Notes: generated by a model from the letters alone, not told the origin. Positions 1 to 9,682 are shown, numbered from the stretch's first letter. The stretch: DNA of 42,782 nucleotides from an uncultured Eggerthellaceae bacterium (GCA_903789375.1 CAIFEB010000016.1:1-42782), one strand, 5' to 3'. Numbers and translations: made by a program.

Positions 1-5
1 GCAAC

Positions 6-1427
6 GTGCGCACCGCAGCGCCCCATCCTCGCACGTCAGGTGCCGGTCAGCGCCCCAGGACGGCGCGCCCCGGCGGTCCCGCACAACCCACCGGCGGCCC
101 GCGCGGCAACCGGCCTTCCGTCCACGGCGACGCCCAGCCCGCCATCACGCGCCGGCACTTCATCGGCGCCGCCATCGGCGTGGGCGTGCTCGCCGCAGCC
201 GGCATCGGTATCGGCGCGGCGGCAAGCTCGGGCGGCGCGGAGAACCTCGTCGTCAACCCGCTCAACGTGCCGGCGAACAACGTCGACACCCTGAACGACC
301 TGGAGTCCGCCGACTCGTACGAAGACTACCTGGGGCTTTCGGGCACCTACGACCTGCCGTACGGCACGCTTCTGTGGGCCAGCAGCGACGAGGTGGCCGC
401 CTGCCTCTTGCCCACCGACACCGGCAACCCCCTGACGCAGATCGGCATCATGACGCTTGCGAACGGCACGGTCTCCACCGTGCTCAGCGCGCCCGTGGGT
501 CAAAGCTCGGGATTCCAGATCTACGACGTGCGCGCCACCACGTCGGGCGTCGTGTGGGTCGAAGCGGACGTGCTCGACAACCAGTGGCGCGTGTACACGG
601 CAACGCTCTCGGGCACCGCGCTGGGCGCACCCGCGCTGGTGGACGAAGGCGATTCGACGTTCGAGACGCCCTCGATCGCCGCCGTGGGGTCATATGCGTT
701 CTGGCAGGTCATGCCCCAGGCGCAGACGACGACCACCGTCACAACCGCCACGGCCAACGCGGTGCTGCGACGCGCGTCCTTCGGCTCCGGCTCGTTCGAC
801 GAGGTGTTCAGCACCAAGCAGCGCATGGCCACCGCCCCCTACGCCGCCAACGACGCCGTGGTCATCACCCCGCGCCTTGAGGCCGTGGGCACGTACTACC
901 AGCTGCGCAAGATCAACGCGAGCAGCCTCGACACCGACGACGAGCTGGTGCTTCCCTCGTCGTACACCCCGCTCGAGGCGGGCTACGGCAAGACCGGGTT
1001 CATGTTCTCGCTCGAGAAGATCTACAGCAGCTCGTCGACCGGCTCGTCGAGCTCGTCCAGCTCGGGGTCGACGGCGCGCGGCATCGGCAACTTGGGCACG
1101 TACGCCCCCGAATCGCAGCCGGGCGCGGGCGGCTACAACAGCGCGTCGTGGTTCAACTTCACGCGCACGCCCACGGCGGCGCCGTGCTGGTGCGGCGACT
1201 ACCTGATGGTCAAATCGACATACGCCGTGTGCGGGCTCGACTTCGCCAACCAGCGCTACTTCTCCATCGACGTGGACGACGGCGCCGACACCTACGGCGA
1301 GTACCTGGCCTCCACCGGCAACCGCAACGTGCTGGTCACGTACACGAGCATCAACTACTCGCCCGTCAACAGCGACAAGGTGCAGTCCTGCCGCGTGAAG
1401 GTGTGGAAGCCGCGCCAGCAGGCGTAA
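6..1427 (+). CDS. Exported protein of unknown function with twin-arginine-like signal
   Basis: The frame opens with a GTG at the left edge and has no stop before it, so the true start may lie outside the window. Residues 1-47 are rich in Pro, Arg and Gly. Then comes TRRHFIG (48-54) and a hydrophobic stretch to about residue 73, which fits a Tat signal or an N-terminal membrane anchor; no lipobox Cys follows. The rest is a repetitive beta-rich sequence with alternating short strands and Gly/Ser turns, reminiscent of beta-propeller exported proteins, but no named family is recognised. A Ser-rich linker lies near residues 340-357. Two close Cys (PCWCGD) occur near residue 395. Use of the Tat route and the propeller fold are inference; that the gene is real is supported by consistent coding composition over 473 codons. 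Its last codons form the first unit of a 27-bp repeat. Confidence 0.75.
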   Translation: MRTAAPHPRTSGAGQRPRTARPGGPAQPTGGPRGNRPSVHGDAQPAITRRHFIGAAIGVGVLAAAGIGIGAAASSGGAENLVVNPLNVPANNVDTLNDLESADSYEDYLGLSGTYDLPYGTLLWASSDEVAACLLPTDTGNPLTQIGIMTLANGTVSTVLSAPVGQSSGFQIYDVRATTSGVVWVEADVLDNQWRVYTATLSGTALGAPALVDEGDSTFETPSIAAVGSYAFWQVMPQAQTTTTVTTATANAVLRRASFGSGSFDEVFSTKQRMATAPYAANDAVVITPRLEAVGTYYQLRKINASSLDTDDELVLPSSYTPLEAGYGKTGFMFSLEKIYSSSSTGSSSSSSSGSTARGIGNLGTYAPESQPGAGGYNSASWFNFTRTPTAAPCWCGDYLMVKSTYAVCGLDFANQRYFSIDVDDGADTYGEYLASTGNRNVLVTYTSINYSPVNSDKVQSCRVKVWKPRQQA

Positions 1428-1500
1428 ACAGCTGCGTTCCCCAAGCAGGCGCAAGCGGTCGCTATCCCCGCCTGCAGGCGCAAACAGCCGCCCTCCGAAA
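1418..1500 (+). repeat. Three degenerate 27-29 bp direct repeats across a stop codon
   Basis: The core GCAGGCG occurs at 1418, 1445 and 1474, each followed by a related C/A-rich stretch (YAARCRGYYGC-like) and, in the first two, by CCCC. The first unit contains the last codons and TAA of the exported-protein gene. Read in that frame beyond the stop, the first two units give similar nine-residue peptides. Confidence 0.6.
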
Positions 1501-1738
1501 GCATCCTCGTACCGCGGACAAGCGCGTCGGCCTGCCCCGCGCCCTCGCATCGCGGACTCGTGTGCGGTCGCCCCGCCCGCACCCCGACGCCCCCTGAGCA
1601 CCCCCCCCCGAACGCACGCGCGGGACCTGCATCCGACGGGTCGCACGCGCTTCCCACCAGGTACAGGTCCCGCACCGAAGGGACGGCCGCCGTGCGGTCG
1701 CCCCCATCCTCTCGGCTCAGCCGGCCGCGAAAAACCTT
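1428..1738. other. Convergent intergenic region, 311 bp
   Basis: Lies between the plus-strand exported-protein gene and the 3' end of purB. It holds the repeat at its left end and a run of nine C at 1601-1609. No clear terminator for either gene and no convincing small gene were seen. Confidence 0.6.
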
Positions 1739-3082
1739 TTAGAATTCCAGCCCTTCCAGGCGCTCGAACAGGGCCTTCTTGCGCTGCAGAAACGCCCATG
1801 GGTCGAAGATGCCGTCGAGCTGCTCCGGCGTCAGCGTGACGTCGGGGTCGGCCTCCAGACGCTCGCGGAACGTCGGGCCGTCGACGGCGTTCTGGATGTC
1901 GCCCCACACGGCCATGGCGTTGCGCTGCACGATGACATAGGCGTCCTCGCGCGTGATGCCGGTCTGCACCAGCTCGAGCAGCACGCGACTCGAGAAGATA
2001 AGGCCCTTCGTGCGCCACAGGTTGTGCTCCATCTTGGCCGGATAGGTGAACAGGCCGTCCAAAATCGGCTGCATCTTGCCGAACATGTAGTCGAGCGCCG
2101 TGAAGCTGTCGGCCAAAGCGACGCGCTCGGTGCCCGAGTGGCTGATGTCGCGCTCGTACCACAGCGCCACGTTGTCGAACGCCACCTGGGAGTTCGCTTT
2201 GACGATGCGCGACAGGCCGCAGACGCGCTCCACCGTGATGGGGTTGCGCTTGTGCGGCATGGCCGACGAGCCCTTCTGGCCCTTCTTGAACGGCTCCTCC
2301 GCCTCGATGACGTCGGTCTGCTGCAGCAGACGGATCTGGGTGGCGATGGCCTCGAGCACCGACGCCACCACGGCGAGCGTGCTCATGACCTGCGCGTGAC
2401 GGTCGCGGGCGATGACCTGGGTGGACAGCGGGTCGGGCGTAAGCCCCAGCTTCTCGCAGACGTATTTCTCGACGAATGGGTCGATGTTGGAGTACGACCC
2501 CACGGCGCCCGAGATGGCGCCCGTGGCGATGCACGCGCGTGCCTCCTGCATGCGCGTCTCGCAGCGCTTGAGCATCCAGGCCCAGCTGGCGAACTTCATG
2601 CCGAAGGTCATGGGTTCGGCGTGGATGCCGTGCGTGCGGCCGACGCACAGCGTGTCCTCGAACTCGAACGCACGGCGCTTGCACGTCTCGCCGAGCTGCT
2701 TGATGTCGTCGAGGATGATGTCGCACGCCTGCGTGATCTGGTAGCACAGCGCCGTGTCGCCCAGGTCGGACGAGGTCATGCCGTAGTGCACCCAGCGGCT
2801 CGGCGGCTCGGCGCCCTCGGGGATGTCGGCGTCAATGTACTCGGCCATGTTGGTCAGAAACGCGATGACGTCGTGGTTCGTCACCTTCTCGATCTCGCTC
2901 ACGCGCTCGACCGTAAAGTCCGCGTGGTCGCGGATCCACTGCGCGTCCTCCTTGGTGATGCCGATCTTGCCGAGCTCGGCCTGGGCCTCGCAGGCGAGGA
3001 TTTCGATTTCCTTCCAGATTTCGAACTTGTTCTGGGTTTCCCAGATGCGGCCCATGGCAGGGCGCGTGTAGCGGCTGATCAT
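1739..3082 (-). CDS. purB: Adenylosuccinate lyase
   Basis: Cytosolic enzyme of purine synthesis that eliminates fumarate from SAICAR and from adenylosuccinate. The 447-residue protein belongs to the fumarase/aspartase superfamily: TSSDLGDT at 103-110, the active-site region GRTHGIHAEP at 148-157 and the signature SSAMPHKRNP at 272-281 with the catalytic loop serine. Length is normal. The start is the ATG at 3082, preceded by GAAAGGAA about 6 bases upstream; the frame stays open further upstream but that part has no family match. It is the last gene of a minus-strand run; the gap to the nucleoid-associated protein gene is 273 bp, so it may have its own promoter. Confidence 0.97.
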   Translation of the reverse strand: MISRYTRPAMGRIWETQNKFEIWKEIEILACEAQAELGKIGITKEDAQWIRDHADFTVERVSEIEKVTNHDVIAFLTNMAEYIDADIPEGAEPPSRWVHYGMTSSDLGDTALCYQITQACDIILDDIKQLGETCKRRAFEFEDTLCVGRTHGIHAEPMTFGMKFASWAWMLKRCETRMQEARACIATGAISGAVGSYSNIDPFVEKYVCEKLGLTPDPLSTQVIARDRHAQVMSTLAVVASVLEAIATQIRLLQQTDVIEAEEPFKKGQKGSSAMPHKRNPITVERVCGLSRIVKANSQVAFDNVALWYERDISHSGTERVALADSFTALDYMFGKMQPILDGLFTYPAKMEHNLWRTKGLIFSSRVLLELVQTGITREDAYVIVQRNAMAVWGDIQNAVDGPTFRERLEADPDVTLTPEQLDGIFDPWAFLQRKKALFERLEGLEF

Positions 3083-3355
3083 GAAGGTTCCTTTCTGCGT
3101 CAACGCTGATAGCGAGGATGCCCCCCAGCATACCGCACGCGCCGCACAGGCACGCCCCGGTGTAGGGAAAACCCGAAACGCTTCGACGCGGAGCGGGTGC
3201 ATTGCGCGCACTCGCACCCGCGCGAGCGCAGGCGGTCCATCGAGGCCGCTGCGCATGGATTGTGCGCGGGTGCGTCACCGCGTACGCGCGAGAGCCGTAC
3301 GGAAGGCGTCGCCGCAGACGCTGCGCACGCGCGGGTGCGGCGGGCGCCCTTCGCG
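3083..3355. other. Intergenic region with degenerate repeat GCGCGGGTGCG
   Basis: GCGCGGGTGCG occurs at 3264 and 3329 (65 bp apart), each after GCTGCGCA. Near 3197-3225 GGGTGC and GCACCC form a small inverted repeat. No gene seen. Either a decayed two-copy repeat or GC-rich chance similarity. Confidence 0.4.
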
Positions 3356-4432
3356 CTAGCGGTTCTCGATGCTGCCGATGTTCTTCAGCTCGATGGAAAT
3401 GAGGCCGTTCGGCTCGTTCACGAACTCGATGAAGTCGGGGTTGCGGCTGTACTCGGCCGGGAAGGTGATTTCGATGCCGGTGTCGGTTCGAATCTTGTGG
3501 CTTTTGGCCACGCGCTTGACGGTGCCGCGGTCGATGCTCACGCGCTCGGGCAGGTCGCGCTCGGCCGCCGCCTCACCGAAGCGGTCCTGCAGGTGCGGGT
3601 CGTCGTCGAACGCCGCCCGGCCCAGCTCGCGCAGGTCGAAGTCGTCGTTGGCGTCGGCGTTCTCCACCGCGTAGGCCTTGGCCTTGGCCGCCGCCACGGC
3701 GCTGTTGGCCCCGAACTCCTCGGCCACCGCCTCGACCACGTCCTCCACCTCGGCGAACTTCTCCTTCTCCGACGCGTTGACCGAGCACTGCAGAAGCCCA
3801 TCCGCCAGAAGCGCGCGCTTCTCGCCCGCGATGGAGCGCTCCTTGTCCTGCAGTAGGATCTTGCCCGACGCCAGGTCGACGATCGCGTACGACGACAGCT
3901 TCTGCGACGGATTGGGCAGCACGGCGTAGCGCCGCACGATGTCGTTGCGCGCGCCGGCGCCGCGACCCACCTCGTGCATGAACGACTGCTTGCTTTCGAG
4001 CAGCAGGATGCCGAAGCATCGCCGGCTGCGCGCCTGGTAGAGCGCCGCCGCCTGCGCCTCGGTCAGATCCTCGCCGTCCTGGGGCGCGTCGTCGGGGTCG
4101 TCCTGGTAGTCCACCACCAGAAGGTCGGTGGACACCTGCTTGTCCGCGCGCCCGAGCTCCGACCCCATGAAGTCGGCTATTTGCTGGGAGAACTCCACGA
4201 AGGGACGCTCGCCGCGCGCGTAGGCCTGCAGCTCATCGGCGAACGGACTGTCCTCGAAGAACACGCCGTGCTTGTTGTCGATGCTCGTCGCCGCATGGCG
4301 CACGGTCTTCTCCACGAAGCTCTTGGCGCTCTTGGCCGCCTTGTCGGTGAAGTCGAGCTCTTCGCTTGCGATCGCGTCCACCGCCGACACGAAGTCGAAC
4401 ACGTGCAGGATCGCGTGGTTGATGGTCATCAT
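3356..4432 (-). CDS. 37-kDa nucleoid-associated protein (NdpA/YejK family)
   Basis: A 358-residue soluble protein resembling the NdpA/YejK nucleoid-associated family, whose members associate with DNA; the exact role is poorly defined. The N-terminus (INHAILHVFDF) and the mid segment with RCFGILLLESKQSFMHEV are the typical parts; the C-terminus ends in a conserved-looking ITFPAEY...IEFVNEPNGLISIELKNI stretch. Length fits the family (about 335-360). Two ATG codons are adjacent at 4432 and 4429; a GAAGGAA lies about 12 bases upstream. It follows the Pip/YhgE pair after 205 bp and precedes purB. No transmembrane segment. Confidence 0.85.
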   Translation of the reverse strand: MMTINHAILHVFDFVSAVDAIASEELDFTDKAAKSAKSFVEKTVRHAATSIDNKHGVFFEDSPFADELQAYARGERPFVEFSQQIADFMGSELGRADKQVSTDLLVVDYQDDPDDAPQDGEDLTEAQAAALYQARSRRCFGILLLESKQSFMHEVGRGAGARNDIVRRYAVLPNPSQKLSSYAIVDLASGKILLQDKERSIAGEKRALLADGLLQCSVNASEKEKFAEVEDVVEAVAEEFGANSAVAAAKAKAYAVENADANDDFDLRELGRAAFDDDPHLQDRFGEAAAERDLPERVSIDRGTVKRVAKSHKIRTDTGIEITFPAEYSRNPDFIEFVNEPNGLISIELKNIGSIENR

Positions 4433-4567
4433 CGTTCGTTCGGTTCCTTCTTACGTTTGCAAAGCCGGCCCGAGCACAGAGCCGACGTCGGATTTTCGCG
4501 CCCCTGCACGAACGCGCGGGGGCGACGGCATGGTAGCACCCGCACGCCCCGCAGAGCGCGCGACTTT

Positions 4568-4604
4568 GCGCCCGGGCGAAACCGCGTCACGCAAAGCCGG
4601 GCGC
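4568..4604 (-). terminator. Possible terminator hairpin after the second Pip/YhgE gene
   Basis: GCGCCCGG (4568-4575) and CCGGGCGC (4597-4604) can form an 8-bp GC-only stem 33 bp beyond the stop of the Pip/YhgE gene. There is no T run, so it may be a processing or pausing hairpin rather than an intrinsic terminator. Confidence 0.35.
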
Positions 4605-4637
4605 CCGTCAGTACGCCGGCAAGCGCACCCGCCGCGT

Positions 4638-6836
4638 CTACGACGCGAGCTTCGACGCGTCCACCTGGCGCAGATACCACTGCAAGAACCGCTCGAGCGG
4701 CTTGCGCAGGGCCAGCCCCAGAAGCGCCGCCGGGATGAGGAACAGCACCAGCTTGCCCATGGCGAACCAGTAGTCGTTCTGGTAGATGCCCATCATGGCC
4801 GCGCGCATGGCGTCGATGGTGTGCCGCGCCGGCATGTAGGGGCTCACCCACAGAAACGGCTTGGGCATGAGCTGCAGCGGAAAGCTGCCGCCACCGGCTG
4901 TGACCTGCATGATCAGGAACAGCACGGCGATGGCCTTGCCGAGGTTGGCAAACGACAGCACGAGCGCGTAGATGATGAACGTGAACACCTGGCCCGACAC
5001 CCACATGCACAGAAGGTAGAACAGCGGGTGGACCGCCTGCACGCCCAAAAACAGCAGGTTGCCGAGCGTCATGAGCACCGTCTGCATCGTGGACATGAGC
5101 GACAGGCACCCGAACCGCCCGAAGAACATCTGCCAGGGCTTGGGGTCGTCCAGCTCGGCGCGCTCCTTCTTTGACACGCGCGGCTTCACGGCCACGAGCA
5201 GCAGCAGCGAGCCGATCCACAGCGCGAGCGTCGTGTAGAGCGGCGCCATCTGCGACCCGAAGCTCGACGCGGAGAATACGGCGATGCGGTCGAGCTCCAC
5301 CGGAGCGGCGAGCGCGTTGGACAGCGACGAAATGTCGGACGACAGCAGCGCGCGGACGGTTTCGTTGTCGCCCTGCGCCAGCGCCGTGAGCAGCTGGTTG
5401 CTCAGGCTGGACAGGTCGCTCGCCGAGTTGGACAGGCTCTGCGCCGAAGCGTCGAGCGCCGTCTGCGCCCGGTCGAGCGCCGCATTGACGGAATCGGTCT
5501 GGCCGGACAGGTCGGCCGCGGCGGCGTCGAGGCCGTCGGCACTCGACCCGAGCGCGTCGGCGATGACGCCCACGTCGGAAAGGAGCGCGTTCAGGTTGGG
5601 CTCGACGTCGTCGGTGTAGCTCGACGACACGGCGTTCACGCTGTTGCGCGCCTCGGTGACCAGGGACGACACGGCATCACGGTCGTCCTGCACGGTGCTT
5701 GCGCCCGCATCGATGTCATCCGCGGCGCGGTTGAGCGCATCGCGCAGGTCGGTCTGGCGGTCGATGGAGGCCTGCACGCGATCGATGATGCGGTCGAGCG
5801 CGGCCACCGCCTGGTCGGCGCCCAAGTCCGACGCCGCCGTGCGCAGCTGGCTCAGGTTGTCGCGCAGCTCGGTGCTGCGGGCAACGCCGCCGTCGACGTT
5901 GCTCGCCTCGTTGCGCAGCGCCGATGACGAGTCGGACGTCAGCTGGTCGGCCGAGACGAACGCGGCATCGATCGACTGCGCCACGGACGCGTACGCGTCG
6001 GCGTCGGACGCCAGAGCGCTCTCGAGCGCGCTCGACGATGACTTCAGCGCGTCGCCGATGCCACTCGCCGCCGTGCGCGTGTCCTCGACACCGCTCGCCA
6101 CGTCGCCCGACGACGACCGCGCCTGGTCGATGAGCTGGCCGGTTCCCGTCACGAACTGCTCCGACGTGCCCAGAAGGCTGCTGTACGCCGAGATGACGTT
6201 GGACGCCTGCTGCATCTGCGTGCTGATGGTGCCCACATGCGTGGCGAGCGTGGCGATCCGACCGCCGGCGTCGGTGCCGTCGAGGTAGTTGGACAGCGAC
6301 TTCATGATGTTGAGCGACGCCTCGGTGATGGTCTCGGTGAATTCCTTGTTGACCTCGTACGATATGGCGTCGGCGCCCTGCCCTGTCACCTTGGGGGCGA
6401 TGGCGTTCTTCTTCTCGTTGGTGTAGTAGAGGATGCTCGCCGCGGTGGAGTCGTCCTGGTAGAACGTCATCATGTCCTCGCTGAAGGACGAGGGGATGAC
6501 GACGGCCGCGTAGTACTTGCCCGACTCGGCGCCGTCGATGGCATCGCTTTCGGATGTGATGACCCAGTTCAGCTGGTCGTTCGCACGCAGAGACGACGCC
6601 ACCTGGTCGCCGATGTTCACGCGGATGGGCAACAGGTCGCTCTGGTAGCCCACGTCCTCGTTGGCGACGGCCACCTGGAGGTTGCCGGTGTTGGCGAACA
6701 CGTTCCAGCAGGCCAAGATGTTGTACCACGAGAAGATCGACGGCAAAAACACCAGGCCCACGACGATGACGACGGTCATGACGTTGCTGGTCAGGCGCTT
6801 GAGGTCGGCAAGGAACAGCCGCATGATGTTCTTCAT
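4638..6836 (-). CDS. Pip/YhgE family membrane protein, second of a pair
   Basis: A 732-residue membrane protein of the YhgE/Pip (phage infection protein) family, related to ABC-2 type permeases. Known members include Bacillus YhgE and lactococcal Pip, a phage receptor; the physiological substrate is not established. Layout: N-terminal membrane segment (about 18-38, LPSIFSWYNILACWNVFANTGNLQVAVANED region), extracytoplasmic Pip domain, a long Ala/Ser/Asp-rich coiled-coil region (about 200-510) and a C-terminal block of about five to six membrane segments from residue 535. The upstream gene's TGA overlaps this ATG by one base (TGATG); a GTG one codon earlier (6839) is the alternative. A GGGGGCGAGG sits just before it. 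The overlap implies translational coupling and probably a two-protein complex. Confidence 0.9.
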   Translation of the reverse strand: MKNIMRLFLADLKRLTSNVMTVVIVVGLVFLPSIFSWYNILACWNVFANTGNLQVAVANEDVGYQSDLLPIRVNIGDQVASSLRANDQLNWVITSESDAIDGAESGKYYAAVVIPSSFSEDMMTFYQDDSTAASILYYTNEKKNAIAPKVTGQGADAISYEVNKEFTETITEASLNIMKSLSNYLDGTDAGGRIATLATHVGTISTQMQQASNVISAYSSLLGTSEQFVTGTGQLIDQARSSSGDVASGVEDTRTAASGIGDALKSSSSALESALASDADAYASVAQSIDAAFVSADQLTSDSSSALRNEASNVDGGVARSTELRDNLSQLRTAASDLGADQAVAALDRIIDRVQASIDRQTDLRDALNRAADDIDAGASTVQDDRDAVSSLVTEARNSVNAVSSSYTDDVEPNLNALLSDVGVIADALGSSADGLDAAAADLSGQTDSVNAALDRAQTALDASAQSLSNSASDLSSLSNQLLTALAQGDNETVRALLSSDISSLSNALAAPVELDRIAVFSASSFGSQMAPLYTTLALWIGSLLLLVAVKPRVSKKERAELDDPKPWQMFFGRFGCLSLMSTMQTVLMTLGNLLFLGVQAVHPLFYLLCMWVSGQVFTFIIYALVLSFANLGKAIAVLFLIMQVTAGGGSFPLQLMPKPFLWVSPYMPARHTIDAMRAAMMGIYQNDYWFAMGKLVLFLIPAALLGLALRKPLERFLQWYLRQVDASKLAS

Positions 6837-9682
6837 CACGCCTCGCCCCCTTCGTCCGGCGCATCGTCGCGCGCTGGGTCGCGCGGCGCGGGCGCTGCGT
6901 CATCGGCAGGCTGTGCGGGAGCGGGTGCAGCTTCACGGGCGGCGTCCGTACGTGCGGTCTCCGCCGGCTGCGCCGTCTTCTGCACGGGAGCGGTCTTCTC
7001 CGCCGGCTGCGCAGACGCCGCCGTCACAGCGGCATCGGCCATCGGACGCGCAGTGCCGGCATACGCCGGTACCGATGTCTTCTCGAATCCGCCGTCCGTC
7101 GGCAGCGCGCCGTCGAACAGCGCACCGTCCGCGATGTGCTGGTCGGTGCCGTTGTGCAGGTCGATGAGTTCGCGCAGCTGCTCGTCGGTGTAGCCTTCGA
7201 GCGCCATCTCGTGCTCGAAGTAGTCGCGGATGTGCTCGACGACGATCAAAAAGCCCAGCACCAGCACGAACAGGGCGAGCCACATCGTCAGCGTGATCAC
7301 CTTGTCGCTCTCGCTCATGGTGGTCACCACCGTGAGAACGGCCGGGACGACGATGCCGAAGATGACGGCGCCCCTGATCAGGCGCGGATAGTGCTTGAGG
7401 AACTTCGCACGGCTCTCCTGCAGGCGCTCGCGGAAGTCGTCGCGGTGCGACAGCGCCTTGGCGATCTGCGCGAAGCGGAAGCGCCGCGGCGGCGCCTGCA
7501 GTTCCTCGCCGTTCAGGATGTCGCTCTCGCCGATTTGGTGCGCGGACATCCGGTTGAGGTTGGTCATGTACGGGCGCACGACGAGACCGAGCACGAACCC
7601 GCTTGCCGCGAATAGGACGAGCACGCCGAGCATCTGGAACAGCGATGCGCCGTACAGGCCGCCGATCGTCTCGCGCAGCGCGTTGATACCGTAGGTGAAC
7701 GGCATCAACGGATAGATAGCCCGAAAGAACGGCGGCGTCATCTCGATGGGATACAGGCCGGTCGCACCCGGAATCTGGGCGAACACCATGATGATGCACA
7801 GCCCCTTGCCCACGTGCAGAAGCGTGAGCGCAAGCGCGTACTGGATGCTCAGGTACGTGAGCGACGTGACGATGGCCGTCAGGAAGAACAGCGGGACGTT
7901 GGCGCACTGGACGCCGATGAACAGACAGCCCGCGCAGCACACGGCGGCCTGCCCCACGCATAGAAGCGCGAAGAACAGCCAGCGCGCCATGTAGCGCTGG
8001 GTCAGCGTCAGGTTGGGCACGCCCTCGTCGTCGACCTCCTGGCGCAAGATAACGAGCAGCATGAACACGCCGATCCACAGCGTTAGGTTCATGAACAGCG
8101 GCGCCATGGCCGAGCCGTACGCGTTGAGCGGGTACAGGTTGACGGTTTCCACCGTCGTCGGCGACGCCATGAAGCTCGCGATCTTCTGCGAGTCGATTTC
8201 GCCGCCACCAGGAAGCTGGGACAGCGTGCTGGCGGCCGCAAGGGCCTCGAAATCGGATTTCGCCGTGCTGAGCTCGGTCGATATGTCGCCGAGCAGCGAA
8301 TCGGTCTGGGAAAGCGCCTCGGACAGCGATGACAGCGTGCTCTGCAGCTGGCCGAGCGACACGAGCGCCTGGCTGATGACGAGCTGCTGGTTGCTCACCG
8401 TGCCAGCCAGCGACGACGTGCTCGCGCTGATCTGATAGAGGTTGGACAGAAGCGACGGCAGCGTGGTCGAGGCGATCTGCTGGCGCACGCCCGCGCCCGT
8501 CGCAAGCGAGCTCTGCACGGCGTCGTTGGTCGTCGCCCCCACGTTGGATAGCGCGTCGGCGGTGTCGGAGACGTCGGTCGACACGGCGCTCGCGTCCGCG
8601 AGCATCTGGTCGTACTGGGCCTTCTGCGTCTGCATGCGCGCGAGCGCGTCCGCCGCGGTGCGGGCGGCGTCGGAATCGGCGGGCAGGAGCGTCTGCACGG
8701 CCTGCAGTTCCTCGATCGCGCGCCCGAGCTGGTCGGATACGGTCTGCGCCGCCGAAAGCGCCGCGTCGACGCGACCTTCCGCCGCAGAGGCGGCCGTCGA
8801 GGCGCCACCCAGCGCCGACGACGTCTGCAACGCCGCGCTCGAAGCGAGCGACGAGCCGTCGTCGAGCGCCGTCGACAGCGACGCCGCGAACGTGCCGGTG
8901 GCGTTCTGTGTGGCCAACGCAAGCGCCGACGCGTCGAGCAACGCGTCCGACACGTCGGTTAGGTCGCCGCGCGCGCCCTCGACAAGCGTCGAGGCGTCGG
9001 AGGCCTTGCCGTTGGCCGTATCGACCGCCGTGTTCAGATCGCCCACCGACGTGCGGGCGGCGTTGAGCGCATCGTCGGCCTCGGTCGCACGCTGGACGAC
9101 GGTGCTGTTCACGCCGTCGACCTTGCCCTGCGCCTCATCGACCCACTGATCCACGGCGGTGCCCACCACCCCGCTGACCGTGGCGACGATGGTGCTGTTT
9201 ACGGTCTGATCGAGGGTGTTCGCGCCCGTGTCGGTGATCTTCGGCGACACGGGGTTGGCCTTCTCGTTGACGTAGTACTGGATCTGCGGCTGCGTGAAAT
9301 CCCCGGTGAGCAGCGTCGTGAAGTCCGACGTGAAATCGGACGGGATGATGTAGGCGGCGTACGCCTTGCCCGACTGAACCATGTCGAGCGCCGTGTTGTA
9401 ATCGGTGAAGTACCAGTCCAGCGACGTGTTCTCGTGAAGCTGCTCCTCGATCTGCGAGCCCAGGTTCATCTCGCCGGTCAACTCGGTCGAGGCGCCCTGA
9501 TCCTGGTCGACCACGCACACGCGGAGGTTTCCCGTGTTGTCGTAGGGGTTCCAGAACCCGATGACGTTGAACCAGGTGTAGGTCGAAGGCAGGATGACCA
9601 GGACGATCGCAACGATCAGCGTCGCCGGGGACTTCAGCAGGCGAATGATGTCGCGCTTGAGAACGCGCCAGACGTTTCCCAC
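6836..9682 (-). CDS. Pip/YhgE family membrane protein, first of a pair, with C-terminal extension
   Basis: A 948-residue paralogue of the downstream gene: N-terminal membrane segment (about 15-40, LPSTYTWFNVIGFWNPYDNTGNLRV region), Pip ectodomain, a long Ala/Ser-rich coiled-coil region (about 150-500) and a C-terminal multi-pass block from about residue 525. Unlike its partner it continues with a cytoplasmic basic stretch (about 730-770), two further membrane segments (about 775-820) and a Pro/Ala/Glu-rich tail of more than 100 residues. The GTG start at 9682 is chosen because AGAGGGGG precedes it by about 9 bases and the membrane-anchor motif begins shortly after; the frame remains open upstream through a repeat array that has no family match. 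The gene follows the LytTR regulator after 368 bp. Confidence 0.88.
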   Translation of the reverse strand: MGNVWRVLKRDIIRLLKSPATLIVAIVLVILPSTYTWFNVIGFWNPYDNTGNLRVCVVDQDQGASTELTGEMNLGSQIEEQLHENTSLDWYFTDYNTALDMVQSGKAYAAYIIPSDFTSDFTTLLTGDFTQPQIQYYVNEKANPVSPKITDTGANTLDQTVNSTIVATVSGVVGTAVDQWVDEAQGKVDGVNSTVVQRATEADDALNAARTSVGDLNTAVDTANGKASDASTLVEGARGDLTDVSDALLDASALALATQNATGTFAASLSTALDDGSSLASSAALQTSSALGGASTAASAAEGRVDAALSAAQTVSDQLGRAIEELQAVQTLLPADSDAARTAADALARMQTQKAQYDQMLADASAVSTDVSDTADALSNVGATTNDAVQSSLATGAGVRQQIASTTLPSLLSNLYQISASTSSLAGTVSNQQLVISQALVSLGQLQSTLSSLSEALSQTDSLLGDISTELSTAKSDFEALAAASTLSQLPGGGEIDSQKIASFMASPTTVETVNLYPLNAYGSAMAPLFMNLTLWIGVFMLLVILRQEVDDEGVPNLTLTQRYMARWLFFALLCVGQAAVCCAGCLFIGVQCANVPLFFLTAIVTSLTYLSIQYALALTLLHVGKGLCIIMVFAQIPGATGLYPIEMTPPFFRAIYPLMPFTYGINALRETIGGLYGASLFQMLGVLVLFAASGFVLGLVVRPYMTNLNRMSAHQIGESDILNGEELQAPPRRFRFAQIAKALSHRDDFRERLQESRAKFLKHYPRLIRGAVIFGIVVPAVLTVVTTMSESDKVITLTMWLALFVLVLGFLIVVEHIRDYFEHEMALEGYTDEQLRELIDLHNGTDQHIADGALFDGALPTDGGFEKTSVPAYAGTARPMADAAVTAASAQPAEKTAPVQKTAQPAETARTDAAREAAPAPAQPADDAAPAPRDPARDDAPDEGGEA

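Noticed and set aside
1601-1609. C9 tract as a phase-variation switch for purB
   Set aside because: It lies downstream of both flanking genes, so slippage would not change any start or frame that can be seen.
690-2747. Minus-strand open frame of 685 codons overlapping purB and the exported protein gene
   Set aside because: It is antisense or out of frame to two well-supported genes, and its sequence is Arg/His/Ala-rich without any family motif. Typical for long chance frames in GC-rich DNA.
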